Program-made: the position numbers and the translations under genes | In this document: piece by piece, positions 14,390-21,836 of the stretch | How the letters are laid out: each line of letters begins with the position of its first letter | Position numbering within the stretch: position 1 is the first letter of the stretch | The notes under the pieces: generated by a model | The model's database searches: none | What the model saw: only the letters and a program-made list of their open reading frames with translations | What the model was told of the DNA's origin: nothing | Source of the DNA: Alistipes sp. | GTDB lineage: Bacteria; Bacteroidota; Bacteroidia; Bacteroidales; Rikenellaceae | Direction: 5' to 3' | DNA length: 29,282 bases | NCBI GenBank assembly: GCA_017532885.1 | Contig: JAFXIS010000041.1 | Coordinates: 1-29,282 of the forward strand

Positions 14390-16150
14390 ATGTTTCTGCC
14401 AACTACGATAAAGGAGGTGCGAGCCTTAGGCTGGGATTACTTGGATGTAATCCTCTTTACCGCCGATGCCTATATCGACCACCCGTCGTTTGGTGCTGCT
14501 GTTGTGGGCCGATTGTTGGAGGCGGAGGGTCTTCGTGTTGCTATCGTTCCACAACCAAATTGGCGTGATGACCTGCGTGATTTTAAGAAGTTGGGCGCGC
14601 CACGCCTGTTTTTCGGTGTGTCGGGTGGCTCGATGGACTCAATGGTCAATCACTATACGGCAAATCTGCGTCTGCGTAGCAACGATGCTTATACTGCAGG
14701 CGGTAAGGCGGGTTTCCGTCCCGATTATGCCGTTACGGTCTCTACGCGTATTTTGAAGGAGTTGTATCCTCATGTTCCTGTTGTGGTTGGAGGTATTGAG
14801 GCGTCGCTTCGCCGATTGACGCATTACGATTATTGGAGCGATAAACTGAAGCCCTCGGTTTTGGTGGAGAGTGGTGCCGACCTATTGATATATGGCATGG
14901 GCGAGAGGGTAGTGCAGCAGGTGGCACGCGCCATGCGTAACGGCTATAACGCCAAACTCCTGCGCAAGATTCGTCAGGTGGCATTTATTGCCGACCGCGC
15001 TTATGTCGAACGCTTGGAGCCCGAGACAACCCTGCACCTTAAATCCTTTGAGGAGTGTTGCCGAGATAAACGAGCCTTTGGGCAAAATTTTGTAAAGGTC
15101 GAGGAGTTGAGTAACCTTATGGAGTGCGATACGACACTTGTGGAGCAGGTGGGCGATAAGTATGTCGTCATTACGCCGCCAAATCCTACGCTCTCGACCG
15201 AGGAGCTGGACCATTCGTTTGACCTGCCTTATGAGCGGGCGCCACACCCCCGTTATCGAGGTAAGGGCGACATTCCGGCGTGGGAGATGATTAAACACTC
15301 GATAAATATCCATCGCGGCTGCTTCGGAGGTTGCTCATTCTGCACCATCTCGGCACATCAGGGCAAGTTTATCAACTCGCGTAGCGAACGCTCCATTTTA
15401 GCCGAGGTCGAGAAGGTTGCGGCAATGCCCGATTTTAAGGGCTACTTGTCGGATGTGGGAGCTCCGTCGGCAAATATGTATGGCATGGGCGGCAAGAATC
15501 TGGCGGCATGTCGCAAGTGTCGTCGTCCGTCGTGTCTGCATCCGAAGATGTGCCCAAATCTGGATAATTCGCATGCGCGCTTGTTGGCTCTGTATGAGAA
15601 GATTCGTGGCGTTAAGGGCATCAAGAAGGCATTTATCGGCAGTGGAATCCGTTACGATTTGTTTGACGACTCGCCATATTTGGAAACGGTTATCAAGCAT
15701 CACACTTCAGGCCGCTTGAAGGTGGCTCCGGAGCATACCGAGGAGCATGTGCTGAATGCTATGCGTAAGCCCTCGTTTGCGCTGTTCGAGAAGCTGAATC
15801 GCGATTTCCGCCGCATCTGCGACGATAATGGCCTGCGCTATCAGCTTATACCTTATTTTATCTCGTCACATCCCGCTTGCCGCGAATGCGATATGAAGGC
15901 TTTGGCAGATAAGGTGTTGGGCAAGCTGCATTTCGACTTGGAGCAGGTGCAGGACCTTACGCCTACACCAATGACACTCTCATCGGTAATGTTCTATACG
16001 GGAGAAAACCCCTATACGGGCGAGAAGGTCTTTGTTGCGCGCTCGCAGGAGGATAAGCGCAAGCAGAAGGCTTATTTCTTCCGCGATGACCGACCGAAGG
16101 AGAGAAAATCTCAAAGCCGAGGTGTACAGTCGCGCAAACGATATAAATAA
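14390..16150 (+). CDS. YgiQ-family radical SAM protein
   Basis: A 586-residue member of the YgiQ family: N-terminal YgiQ domain (FLPTTIKEVRALGWDYLDVILFT), then a radical SAM domain with C311-x3-C315-x2-C318 (RGCFGGCSFC) and a further cysteine-rich patch (ACRKCRRPSCLHPKMC, about 385-400) that could hold a second cluster or zinc. LKVAPEHTEEHVL and the C-terminal TPTPMTLSSVMFYTGENPYTGE segment are family hallmarks. The C-terminus is strongly basic, suggesting nucleic acid contact. The reaction is unknown for the family. Starts 33 bases after rluD. Confidence 0.9.
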   Translation: MFLPTTIKEVRALGWDYLDVILFTADAYIDHPSFGAAVVGRLLEAEGLRVAIVPQPNWRDDLRDFKKLGAPRLFFGVSGGSMDSMVNHYTANLRLRSNDAYTAGGKAGFRPDYAVTVSTRILKELYPHVPVVVGGIEASLRRLTHYDYWSDKLKPSVLVESGADLLIYGMGERVVQQVARAMRNGYNAKLLRKIRQVAFIADRAYVERLEPETTLHLKSFEECCRDKRAFGQNFVKVEELSNLMECDTTLVEQVGDKYVVITPPNPTLSTEELDHSFDLPYERAPHPRYRGKGDIPAWEMIKHSINIHRGCFGGCSFCTISAHQGKFINSRSERSILAEVEKVAAMPDFKGYLSDVGAPSANMYGMGGKNLAACRKCRRPSCLHPKMCPNLDNSHARLLALYEKIRGVKGIKKAFIGSGIRYDLFDDSPYLETVIKHHTSGRLKVAPEHTEEHVLNAMRKPSFALFEKLNRDFRRICDDNGLRYQLIPYFISSHPACRECDMKALADKVLGKLHFDLEQVQDLTPTPMTLSSVMFYTGENPYTGEKVFVARSQEDKRKQKAYFFRDDRPKERKSQSRGVQSRKRYK

Positions 16151-16171
16151 ACGACTTTAACCTTAAAACTG

Positions 16172-17098
16172 ATGTATATGAAAAAGCTTTTTAATTTTGG
16201 AGTGCTGATTTTGGCTGTTGCCGCAATCAGTATCTGTTGTGCAGAGCGCAAGAGCGCCGAGCAGAAGAATATCGGTATTCAGCTCTATTCGGTATTGTCA
16301 TCGGTCGTTGATAACCCTGCGGTAACCATTGAGCGCCTCGCCGGTATGGGCTATAACCAAGTTGAGTTGGTGCAATGGGGTGGTGACCCGAAGGTGTTCG
16401 GCATGACGGCCGAGGAGTTTAAGGCGTTGTGTGACGCTCATGGCGTGGAGATTATCTCAACACACTCCGGTATTCAGGAGGATAAGGAGAAAGAAGAGGA
16501 GGTGATGAATCGCTGGCGCGAGGCTTTTGCTTCGGTGAAGGCTTGTGGCGGTAGCTACTTTATCGTTCCTGGCTATGGCGTAGAGTATACAACCGAGGGT
16601 CTTAACCAGATGTGCGAGTATTTCAACAAGGTTGGAAAGTTGGCTAAAGATGAGTATGGACTTGAGTTTGGATACCACAACCACTCAATCGAGTTCTCTA
16701 CGCTGAAGGATGCTCCGGAGGTGGTTATGTGGGAGTATTTGGTAGAAAATACCAATCCTGAGTATGTATGCTTTGAGCTTGATGTATATTGGTGTGCGAA
16801 GGGCGGCAAAGCCCCGGAGGAGTATCTTGCAAAGTATCCCGAGCGTATCAAGTTATTGCATGTGAAGGATGATTTTGTTATTGGCGAGAGTGGTGAAATT
16901 AATTTCGAGGCAATCTTTAACCAATTCTATGCTAATGGCATGAAGGATTATGTTGTAGAGATTGAGACTCCGGGTTGGTTGCGCGAGAAGACCAACGAGG
17001 ATGGCTCGCCATATAGCGCCGAGCAGATTGTTGAGGCTACTTTCGATGCAGCGCAGCAGAGTGCCGACTATCTTCGCGCGGCAGAGTTTGTAAAGTAG
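16172..17098 (+). CDS. Exported sugar isomerase/epimerase-like TIM-barrel protein
   Basis: A 308-residue protein with an N-terminal signal (KKLFNFGVLILAVAAISICC), possibly a lipoprotein signal, although the residue before either cysteine is not the usual A/G. The mature part matches the xylose isomerase-like TIM barrel (AP endonuclease family 2): IGIQLYSVLS, VELVQWGG, GVEIISTHSG, LEFGYHNHSIEF, CFELDVYWCAKGG, RIKLLHVKDD and DYVVEIETPG carry the His, Glu and Asp residues that usually bind the divalent metal. Substrate unknown; exported members in Bacteroidales are often linked to glycan or inositol metabolism. ATGs at 16172 and 16178 are both possible starts. Last gene of the run, ended by a strong terminator. 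Confidence 0.85.
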   Translation: MYMKKLFNFGVLILAVAAISICCAERKSAEQKNIGIQLYSVLSSVVDNPAVTIERLAGMGYNQVELVQWGGDPKVFGMTAEEFKALCDAHGVEIISTHSGIQEDKEKEEEVMNRWREAFASVKACGGSYFIVPGYGVEYTTEGLNQMCEYFNKVGKLAKDEYGLEFGYHNHSIEFSTLKDAPEVVMWEYLVENTNPEYVCFELDVYWCAKGGKAPEEYLAKYPERIKLLHVKDDFVIGESGEINFEAIFNQFYANGMKDYVVEIETPGWLREKTNEDGSPYSAEQIVEATFDAAQQSADYLRAAEFVK

Positions 17099-17120
17099 CT
17101 ATACCTTATAATATAATAAA

Positions 17121-17158
17121 AATATCCCCGAAGAGCAGAATCTTCGGGGATATTTTTT
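17121..17158. terminator. Bidirectional intrinsic terminator
   Basis: Fourteen-base perfect arms (17121-17134 and 17141-17154) around a six-base loop, with A-rich sequence on the left and T6 on the right. It serves the plus-strand operon ending at 17098 and the minus-strand rimM ending at 17157. Confidence 0.9.
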
Positions 17159-17660
17159 ATAACTCCAACAATCCTTCGGGGAGAATCATCTTGATTGTTT
17201 CTTTGTCGAAGTCTATACCCGCGATAAACTCCTCGGTGGCGGGAATCAGGCGTTCGCCCTCGCCAAAATCTATGCCGAACAGAGGATTGTGCTCGCTGTC
17301 GTAGTAATCGACAATTTCGCCCTTAAGTTTACCGGCGCGCACTTTGAAACCAATCAAATCCTCCATGTAGAACTCGTCACTCTCCTCCTCTTCGAGGTCG
17401 ATGAAGAGCTCCTTGCCGAGAAGCTCCTCGGCACGGCGCGTAGTGTCGAAATCGGCAAAACGAACATTTGCACCCGACACACCTCGGCGCTCGAAACTCT
17501 CACACCATAGAGGTACATCGAGTGAGTCTATCTCCACCATCAGAGGCTCTGCCTCGAAGTCGAAATCCTCGGGAAAAGTGTCGTACAAAGTGATGGAAAG
17601 GCCTCCTTTGTTAGCCTCACCGAATAATTTGCCTACGCGCGCTACGGTTTGCTTACCCAT
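17157..17660 (-). CDS. rimM: 16S rRNA processing protein RimM
   Basis: A 167-residue RimM, a 30S maturation factor that binds S19 and the 16S head. The N-terminal barrel starts MGKQTVARVGKLFG and includes the GANVRFADFDTTRRAEELLGKELFI segment; the C-terminal PRC-like barrel contains FYMEDLIGFKV and the NPLFGIDFGEGERLIP region, ending in KMILPEGLLEL. It is acidic and diverged, as often in Bacteroidetes. Downstream of rpsP as in most bacteria, but an intrinsic terminator lies between them, so its expression probably depends on read-through. Confidence 0.93.
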   Translation of the reverse strand: MGKQTVARVGKLFGEANKGGLSITLYDTFPEDFDFEAEPLMVEIDSLDVPLWCESFERRGVSGANVRFADFDTTRRAEELLGKELFIDLEEEESDEFYMEDLIGFKVRAGKLKGEIVDYYDSEHNPLFGIDFGEGERLIPATEEFIAGIDFDKETIKMILPEGLLEL

Positions 17661-17685
17661 TGTTGTGAATGACTTTGCTGTTAAT

Positions 17686-17717
17686 AAAAAGAAGGCTGCC
17701 CCGAAGGACAGCCTTCC
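17686..17717 (-). terminator. Terminator/attenuator between rpsP and rimM
   Basis: On the minus strand GAAGGCTG / CAGCCTTC arms (17709-17716 and 17691-17698 on plus) are followed by five T (plus A-run 17686-17690). Placed after rpsP and before the rimM start at 17660. Confidence 0.8.
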
Positions 17718-17740
17718 AAATTTTCAAGAAGTGGTAGGAA

Positions 17741-18268
17741 CTACTCCTCGGTAGCCTCTGCTACCTCCTCAGTCTGCTCTGCAGCAGCCTCAGCAGCGGC
17801 AGCCTCAGCTGCAGCCTTCTTCTCTGCGATTGCAGCAGCACGCTCCTCCTTAATCTTGGTCTCCTGAGCCAAAGCAGCCTTCTCGGCAGCCTTTGCATCA
17901 GCGGCGAGTTTGTTTGTCTTAGCGACAATCTTGCCCTCCTTCTCACCAAGCCACTTGTTGAACTTAGCCTCAGCGTCGCTCTCAGAGAAAGCACCCTTAG
18001 CTACACCACCCAACAAATGCTTCTTGTATAATACACCCTTGTACGAGAGAATTGCTCGACAAGTATCGGTAGGTTGTGCGCCCTTGAGTAACCAATCCAA
18101 AGCACGATCGAACTTCAGATCAATTGTAGCAGGATTAGTGTTGGGGTTATAAGTACCCAACTTCTCGATAAATCTACCATCTCGTGGCGCTCTGCTATCT
18201 GCGGCAACGATGTGATAAAAAGGAGCACCCTTCTTACCATGACGAGCCAAACGAATTTTAACAGCCAT
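17741..18268 (-). CDS. rpsP: 30S ribosomal protein S16 with long Ala/Glu C-terminal extension
   Basis: Residues 1-80 are a standard S16 core ([49 protein letters not shown]). The full length of 175 is about twice the usual 80-100. The extension contains a globular-looking piece to about 115 and then a helical, low-complexity Ala/Glu/Lys tail ending EEVAEATEE. Such tails are seen in Bacteroidetes S16. Its own Bacteroidetes promoter lies upstream; rimM follows after a terminator. Confidence 0.97.
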   Translation of the reverse strand: MAVKIRLARHGKKGAPFYHIVAADSRAPRDGRFIEKLGTYNPNTNPATIDLKFDRALDWLLKGAQPTDTCRAILSYKGVLYKKHLLGGVAKGAFSESDAEAKFNKWLGEKEGKIVAKTNKLAADAKAAEKAALAQETKIKEERAAAIAEKKAAAEAAAAEAAAEQTEEVAEATEE

Positions 18269-18330
18269 TTGCTATAAAATTTTATTAGTTAATATTAAAC
18301 GCATCCCTACACTTTTGGGGATTTCGGGCA

Positions 18331-18361
18331 CAAAGGTACTTTTTATAATTCAAAATTCAAA
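18331..18361 (-). promoter_or_regulatory. Promoter of rpsP
   Basis: Minus-strand TTTG (plus 18358-18361), 19 bases, TACCTTTG (plus 18331-18338): full match to the Bacteroidetes pattern, 62 bases before the rpsP ATG. Confidence 0.75.
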
Positions 18362-18439
18362 ATTAAGAATTCAAAAATTTCCTTTTTTTGATGCAAAAAG
18401 TTGCTATTTCTCTGCTATTTAGCGGTTGCTGGGGGTGCG

Positions 18440-18516
18440 GGTGGCATTTTTACTACCCGCACCATCCGGGGGCGATAGCCGTCATTCTGAGCAAAACTTG
18501 TTTTGCGTGAGAATCT
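18440..18516 (+). repeat. Dispersed palindromic repeat R2, copy a
   Basis: A segment of about 70 bases nearly identical to 20308-20384: TTTTACTACCC, then CACCATCCGGGG, CGATAGCCGTCATTCTGAGC, AAAACTTGTTTTGCGTGAGA, ATCT. The left part forms a hairpin (GTGCGGGT with ACCCGCAC). The whole gap 18362-18715 consists of R2, R1 and R3 with no supported gene. Confidence 0.8.
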
Positions 18517-18544
18517 CTTGTGGAGCGATAGACTTCCACGAATA

Positions 18545-18580
18545 GACTCCCACGGTCGCATGCGCTCCCTCAGAGTGACG
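18545..18580 (+). repeat. Dispersed intergenic repeat R1, copy c
   Basis: GACTCCCACGGTCGCATGCG then CTCCCTCAGAGTGACG; matches 3906-3941 directly and 8607-8642 inverted. Confidence 0.75.
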
Positions 18581-18591
18581 CGTGGGGCGAT

Positions 18592-18685
18592 ATTAGGGAG
18601 ATTAGGGAATTTAAGGAGATTAGGGAGTTTAGAGAAGCGCCTGAACTGTTTGTTGCATCTGCGCTAAATTCCCTAATTTCCCTAA
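18592..18685. repeat. AT-rich fold-back repeat R3, copy b
   Basis: Left arm built of TTAGGGAGATTAGGGAATTT-type units; right arm TAAATTCCCTAATTTCCCTA is its imperfect complement; the centre carries AAGCGC and GCGC. Confidence 0.65.
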
Positions 18686-18715
18686 CTTCACTATTACTCT
18701 GCTGCATTTTTCCTC

Positions 18716-19981
18716 TTACCTAAAATCCTCGTCGCGGATTACTACGCGGACAGATTCGGGGTTTACCTGGCGAACGATATGTTTGCCGCCCTTGATGTAG
18801 CGGGCATAGAGCTCGTCGGTGTAGTTGCGGATAGTCAGCAGACCCACATTATCGTGTTTCTCGACATCAAAGCCCTCCTCCTCAAGTGCCTTTATCAGCT
18901 CCTCGATATGCCATGACGAATCTACGCACAGGCCCAAATCGACCGCCGAGTTGTGGATAAGATGCGTCTTGATGCGGTAGCTATCCAGCAGTGAGAAAAT
19001 CACACCAAACTGCTCTTCCATAACAAACGAGAAGTCGCGCGAACGAATAATCAAAAAGACCTGATCGCGCTTGTAAATCATAATCGGCAGCTTCACACGC
19101 TCTGCCTCGCCATTTATCACTGTGCCAGGCTTGGTCTTGTCGCCGAATGGGCGAACATAAAGCGGTATATTCTTGTTTTGCAGCGGCTTAATAGTCTTGG
19201 GGTGGATAATCTGCGCACCGCTGTACGCCAACTCGATGGTGTCGAGGTAGTTCAGCGAGTCAATCTTCACCGCATCGGGGAAAATCTTCGGGTCGGCATT
19301 CAGCACGCCGTCCACATCCTTCCATACCGACATCGACTCTGCGCCGAGGATGTGCGCCACGACAGCCGCCGAGTAGTCCGAGCCCTCGCGACCGAGTGTG
19401 GTGGTTGTGCCGTCGGGTGCTGCACCAATAAATCCCTGACCTACGAATACTCCCACGCCGGTATTCTCCAACGCGGCACGCAGGCGCAACTTCGAAGCCT
19501 TGATATCGACATTGGCGTCCTTGTGGCGCTGCGAAGTGATAAAAGTTGTGCGCATGTCAATCCAGCGGTTGCGAGTGCCTATGTGGTTGAGGTACTTCGA
19601 GATAATGGTTGTGGAAATCAACTCTCCGAATGCCACAATCGTATCGTACCACAGCTCGGCATCCGATTGACGGTAGGTGATGTCGTTCACGATATTGCGT
19701 AACTGCCCGAAGAGTAGCGTAACCTCGTTTATCTCGGTCTTTTCACCCCACAGGTCGTTGATAATCTCGGCGTGGTAGGCCTGAATTTGGCGAATCTCCT
19801 CGTTTGCCTCCTCTTTGCGCTTGTTCTGCATGTGTGTAAATACTCGCTCCAAGGCATTTGTTGTCTTACCCATGGCCGACACAATGATAAAGAGATTCTC
19901 CTCGCCCTCTACGATGTGAGCGAGATTTCTTACGCCATCGGCATTTCTCACCGATGCACCACCGAATTTATAGACTTTCAT
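18716..19981 (-). CDS. Aspartate kinase (monofunctional)
   Basis: A 421-residue aspartokinase, first step from aspartate to lysine, threonine and methionine. It has the amino acid kinase start MKVYKFGGASVRNADGVRN, the FGELISTTI block, GAAPDGTTTTLGREGSDYSA (phosphoryl transfer region), WKDVDGVLNADPKIFPDAV, and two C-terminal ACT-like regulatory segments (about 300-421). It ends there, so it is not fused to homoserine dehydrogenase. Slightly shorter than many aspartokinases (440-460). It stands alone; dapD of the same lysine/diaminopimelate pathway lies about 2.2 kb away. Gene symbol left open because paralogue identity (lysC, thrA-type) cannot be settled. Confidence 0.93.
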   Translation of the reverse strand: MKVYKFGGASVRNADGVRNLAHIVEGEENLFIIVSAMGKTTNALERVFTHMQNKRKEEANEEIRQIQAYHAEIINDLWGEKTEINEVTLLFGQLRNIVNDITYRQSDAELWYDTIVAFGELISTTIISKYLNHIGTRNRWIDMRTTFITSQRHKDANVDIKASKLRLRAALENTGVGVFVGQGFIGAAPDGTTTTLGREGSDYSAAVVAHILGAESMSVWKDVDGVLNADPKIFPDAVKIDSLNYLDTIELAYSGAQIIHPKTIKPLQNKNIPLYVRPFGDKTKPGTVINGEAERVKLPIMIYKRDQVFLIIRSRDFSFVMEEQFGVIFSLLDSYRIKTHLIHNSAVDLGLCVDSSWHIEELIKALEEEGFDVEKHDNVGLLTIRNYTDELYARYIKGGKHIVRQVNPESVRVVIRDEDFR

Positions 19982-20019
19982 TTTTATAACCCAACTCTAA
20001 AAATTGTTAAAACTGATTG

Positions 20020-20027
20020 CAAAGTTA
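20020..20027 (-). promoter_or_regulatory. -7 box of the aspartate kinase gene
   Basis: Minus-strand TAACTTTG (plus CAAAGTTA) matches TAnnTTTG, 38 bases before the ATG. No good -33 TTTG. Confidence 0.5.
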
Positions 20028-20140
20028 TAAAAAAGGTGTTAAAGTTGTGCATATTAGGGTGGTTTAATGCAAAATTCAAAATGCAAAATTCAAAATTATT
20101 TTGATGAAGTGCCATGAAATTCACAATTATTATAGCGCTG

Positions 20141-20202
20141 CACCCATCCCGCTCGGCAAAGAGTGACGGGTGGGGTAGCATTCTCGCTTCCTTAGAGTGA
20201 CG
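20141..20202 (+). repeat. Degenerate R1-type repeats
   Basis: Two AGAGTGACG cores about 35 bases apart, one followed by GGTGGGG as at 3222-3237. This is part of the gene-free spacer 19982-20675, which is filled with repeats and holds no supported gene. Confidence 0.5.
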
Positions 20203-20221
20203 AAAACTCCCGAAGCCTCGT

Positions 20222-20241
20222 GGGTAGTAATTTTACTACCC
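20222..20241. repeat. Perfect palindrome, copy 1
   Basis: GGGTAGTAATTTTACTACCC: 9-base arms around TT. The identical 20-mer recurs at 20308-20327 at the head of an R2 unit; a related half occurs near 18449. Confidence 0.8.
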
Positions 20242-20307
20242 GCGCCTGCTTTGCGTAGCTCCTCTCCTTACCTCTCTTCATCTCTCTCCACCTACCAATG
20301 GTATTCA

Positions 20308-20384
20308 GGGTAGTAATTTTACTACCCACACCATCCGGGGCGATAGCCGTCATTCTGAGCAAAACTTGTTTTGCGTGAGAATCT
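20308..20384 (+). repeat. Dispersed palindromic repeat R2, copy b
   Basis: Starts with the 20-base palindrome seen at 20222-20241 and continues through CACACCATCCGGGGCGATAG to GCGTGAGAATCT, nearly identical to 18449-18516 and, in its last 36 bases, to the reverse complement of 8551-8590. Confidence 0.8.
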
Positions 20385-20388
20385 AAAA

Positions 20389-20464
20389 ATAAAGAATTTA
20401 GGGGATTTAATGTTGGAGAAAGCGCTAAACTCTCTAATCCCCCTAAATTTCCTAATCTCCTTAT
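20389..20464. repeat. AT-rich fold-back repeat R3, copy c
   Basis: AAAGAATTTAGGGGATTTAA at left and CCCCCTAAATTTCCTAATCT at right are imperfect complements around a GCGC-containing centre. Confidence 0.6.
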
Positions 20465-20595
20465 CTTTTATCTTTGTCTTTGTTGCCAAGTACGAACTTG
20501 CGAAGTGCTCCTCCCAAAGGTAGATGTCAGTCAATTGGGCAATGGGGGCGGATGCGTACCTACCAATCAATATTTTGCCCAATTGTGGCATGACA
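20461..20595 (-). repeat. Hairpin plus degenerate coding-like segment
   Basis: CAATTGGGCAA (20532-20542) pairs perfectly with TTGCCCAATTG (20575-20585), extended by TGTCA/TGACA (20525-20529, 20591-20595). Downstream on the minus strand, 20520-20461 reads PLGGALRKFVLGNKDKDKR then stop, with no start codon context. It looks like a mobile-repeat remnant or REP-type unit rather than a gene. Confidence 0.4.
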
Positions 20596-20624
20596 GATTT
20601 TTTAATCGTATAAGTTTAGAGAAA

Positions 20625-20656
20625 CACAAAAGCTCGCAACCTTGCGAGCTTTTGTG
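20625..20656 (-). terminator. Hairpin terminator of the secreted-protein pair
   Basis: Fifteen-base perfect arms CACAAAAGCTCGCAA (20625-20639) and complement (20642-20656), 20 bases after the stop at 20676. On the minus strand it is followed by a T-rich stretch. Confidence 0.75.
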
Positions 20657-20675
20657 ATGGTTTAGGTATGGAGTT

Positions 20676-21299
20676 TTAGAATCTGTAACCTATTTTTAGC
20701 GTCATATATCCTTCCGGAACATATTTTGGCATAATATTACCTCCGAGCGAGGCGAAGATTGCTCCTCTCTTTGGCAGGTTGAAATTTACTCCAATCGAAG
20801 GGTTGAAGATTACGCCAAATTTTTTGTCATAAAAAGAATAGTCAGAATGAGAACATTCTTGATCAAAATATATTCCTCCGGCGCTTAAATCCAAAAATGG
20901 CTGTACTTTGGACTTGGTAAAGTATATTTTGCCGTTTAATAATAATTTTGCATAAAAACCTTCGAATGTAGGCCCCAACTCGTACTCGCACCAGAACTCA
21001 TCTGAAGTATCTGTATCGAGATGACCTACTCCAAGACTGACACCTAAAAAGGCCATCTTATTAAATCGGTATCCTACGGTGTAGTTAGCGCCTATTCCGA
21101 AGGCAGAATCTTTATTATCCAATCCTGTACCTACAGGAATACCTATTTCCAATTCGGCAAAATGTTGGATGTGGTCATTCTTTACCTTCTCCTTCTCCTC
21201 GATTTTAATATCTATCCAGCCGACCGGGAGGCGTTGAGCCCATGTTGATGGCAATGCAAAGCAAAATAACATTGCCATTGTTAAAAGTAATTTTTTCAT
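20676..21299 (-). CDS. Predicted outer-membrane beta-barrel protein
   Basis: A 207-residue protein with a signal peptide (about 1-21, ending STWA before QRL). It has alternating aromatic/hydrophobic strands separated by glycines: GIGANYTVGYRFNKMAFLGV, YAKLLLNGKIYF, VQPFLDLSAGGIYF, GVIFNPSIGVNFNL, and a C-terminal YMTLKIGYRF ending in Phe, as in small outer-membrane barrels (OmpA/porin-like, probably 8 strands). No specific family recognised. Starts 17 bases after the preceding secreted-protein gene, so the two form one unit under the structured leader at 21837-22075. Confidence 0.75.
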   Translation of the reverse strand: MKKLLLTMAMLFCFALPSTWAQRLPVGWIDIKIEEKEKVKNDHIQHFAELEIGIPVGTGLDNKDSAFGIGANYTVGYRFNKMAFLGVSLGVGHLDTDTSDEFWCEYELGPTFEGFYAKLLLNGKIYFTKSKVQPFLDLSAGGIYFDQECSHSDYSFYDKKFGVIFNPSIGVNFNLPKRGAIFASLGGNIMPKYVPEGYMTLKIGYRF

Positions 21300-21316
21300 A
21301 TTGTTAATTTTAGCGG

Positions 21317-21832
21317 TTAATTTTTCTTCTCTTCGACTGTTTCTATGATTTTGTCGGGATTTAGTATTACCCGTTCGTTGGGATTGGATATAGGAATCGA
21401 ATTGCCGAGTTTTATTATATCGAGGTCGGTGGCATTGGCATTCCTGAAGTTACGATATACAGCAGGATATCCCGTAACGGTAATCTCCAATCGTCCGTTT
21501 GCGTTGGTCGTGATGTCGATAGTCGTACCAACCATAACATCGGCATTAAAAGCCTTTGCGGCGCGGCTGAGGGCAATTTTCTTTAGCTCAGGCATCATCG
21601 AGATGGCTTCGCGAGTCAAAACGATGTTTTCAAAAGCCTTTGTTTCGGTGTGTTGCACCTTGATTGCTGAAACCTCCAAATCTGCAACAAGTGGAGTGAG
21701 CAACATCAAATGTTCGGGTTCGAGGTTTCGGGCTGAAGACTCCTGATACTCGATTCGTTCGACGCGCTGCTGTGCAGATGCCGTAGCGGCAAAGAGCATT
21801 ACAGCCAACAAGGATAGAAGAAATCTCTTCAT
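21317..21832 (-). CDS. Secreted protein of unknown function
   Basis: A 171-residue protein with a clear signal peptide (MKRFLLSLLAVMLFAATASA before QQR). I do not recognise a named family. The mature part contains PLVADLEVSAIKVQHTET, a segment with KKIALSRAAKAFNADVMVGTTIDI and then TVTGYPAVYRNFRNA, a pattern seen in small Bacteroidales periplasmic proteins that precede outer-membrane proteins. First gene of a two-gene unit with the barrel protein. Its start codon lies 4 bases after the 11-base box AAAATTTATAA that closes a long structured leader. Confidence 0.7.
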   Translation of the reverse strand: MKRFLLSLLAVMLFAATASAQQRVERIEYQESSARNLEPEHLMLLTPLVADLEVSAIKVQHTETKAFENIVLTREAISMMPELKKIALSRAAKAFNADVMVGTTIDITTNANGRLEITVTGYPAVYRNFRNANATDLDIIKLGNSIPISNPNERVILNPDKIIETVEEKKN

Positions 21833-21836
21833 AGTG

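Noticed and set aside
19178..19702. Open frame of 174 codons on the plus strand
   Set aside because: Antisense to aspartate kinase, with no recognisable protein features.
20322..20591. Minus-strand frame of 89 codons in the repeat spacer
   Set aside because: It runs through R2, R3 and the hairpin repeat, so it is repeat text rather than a gene.
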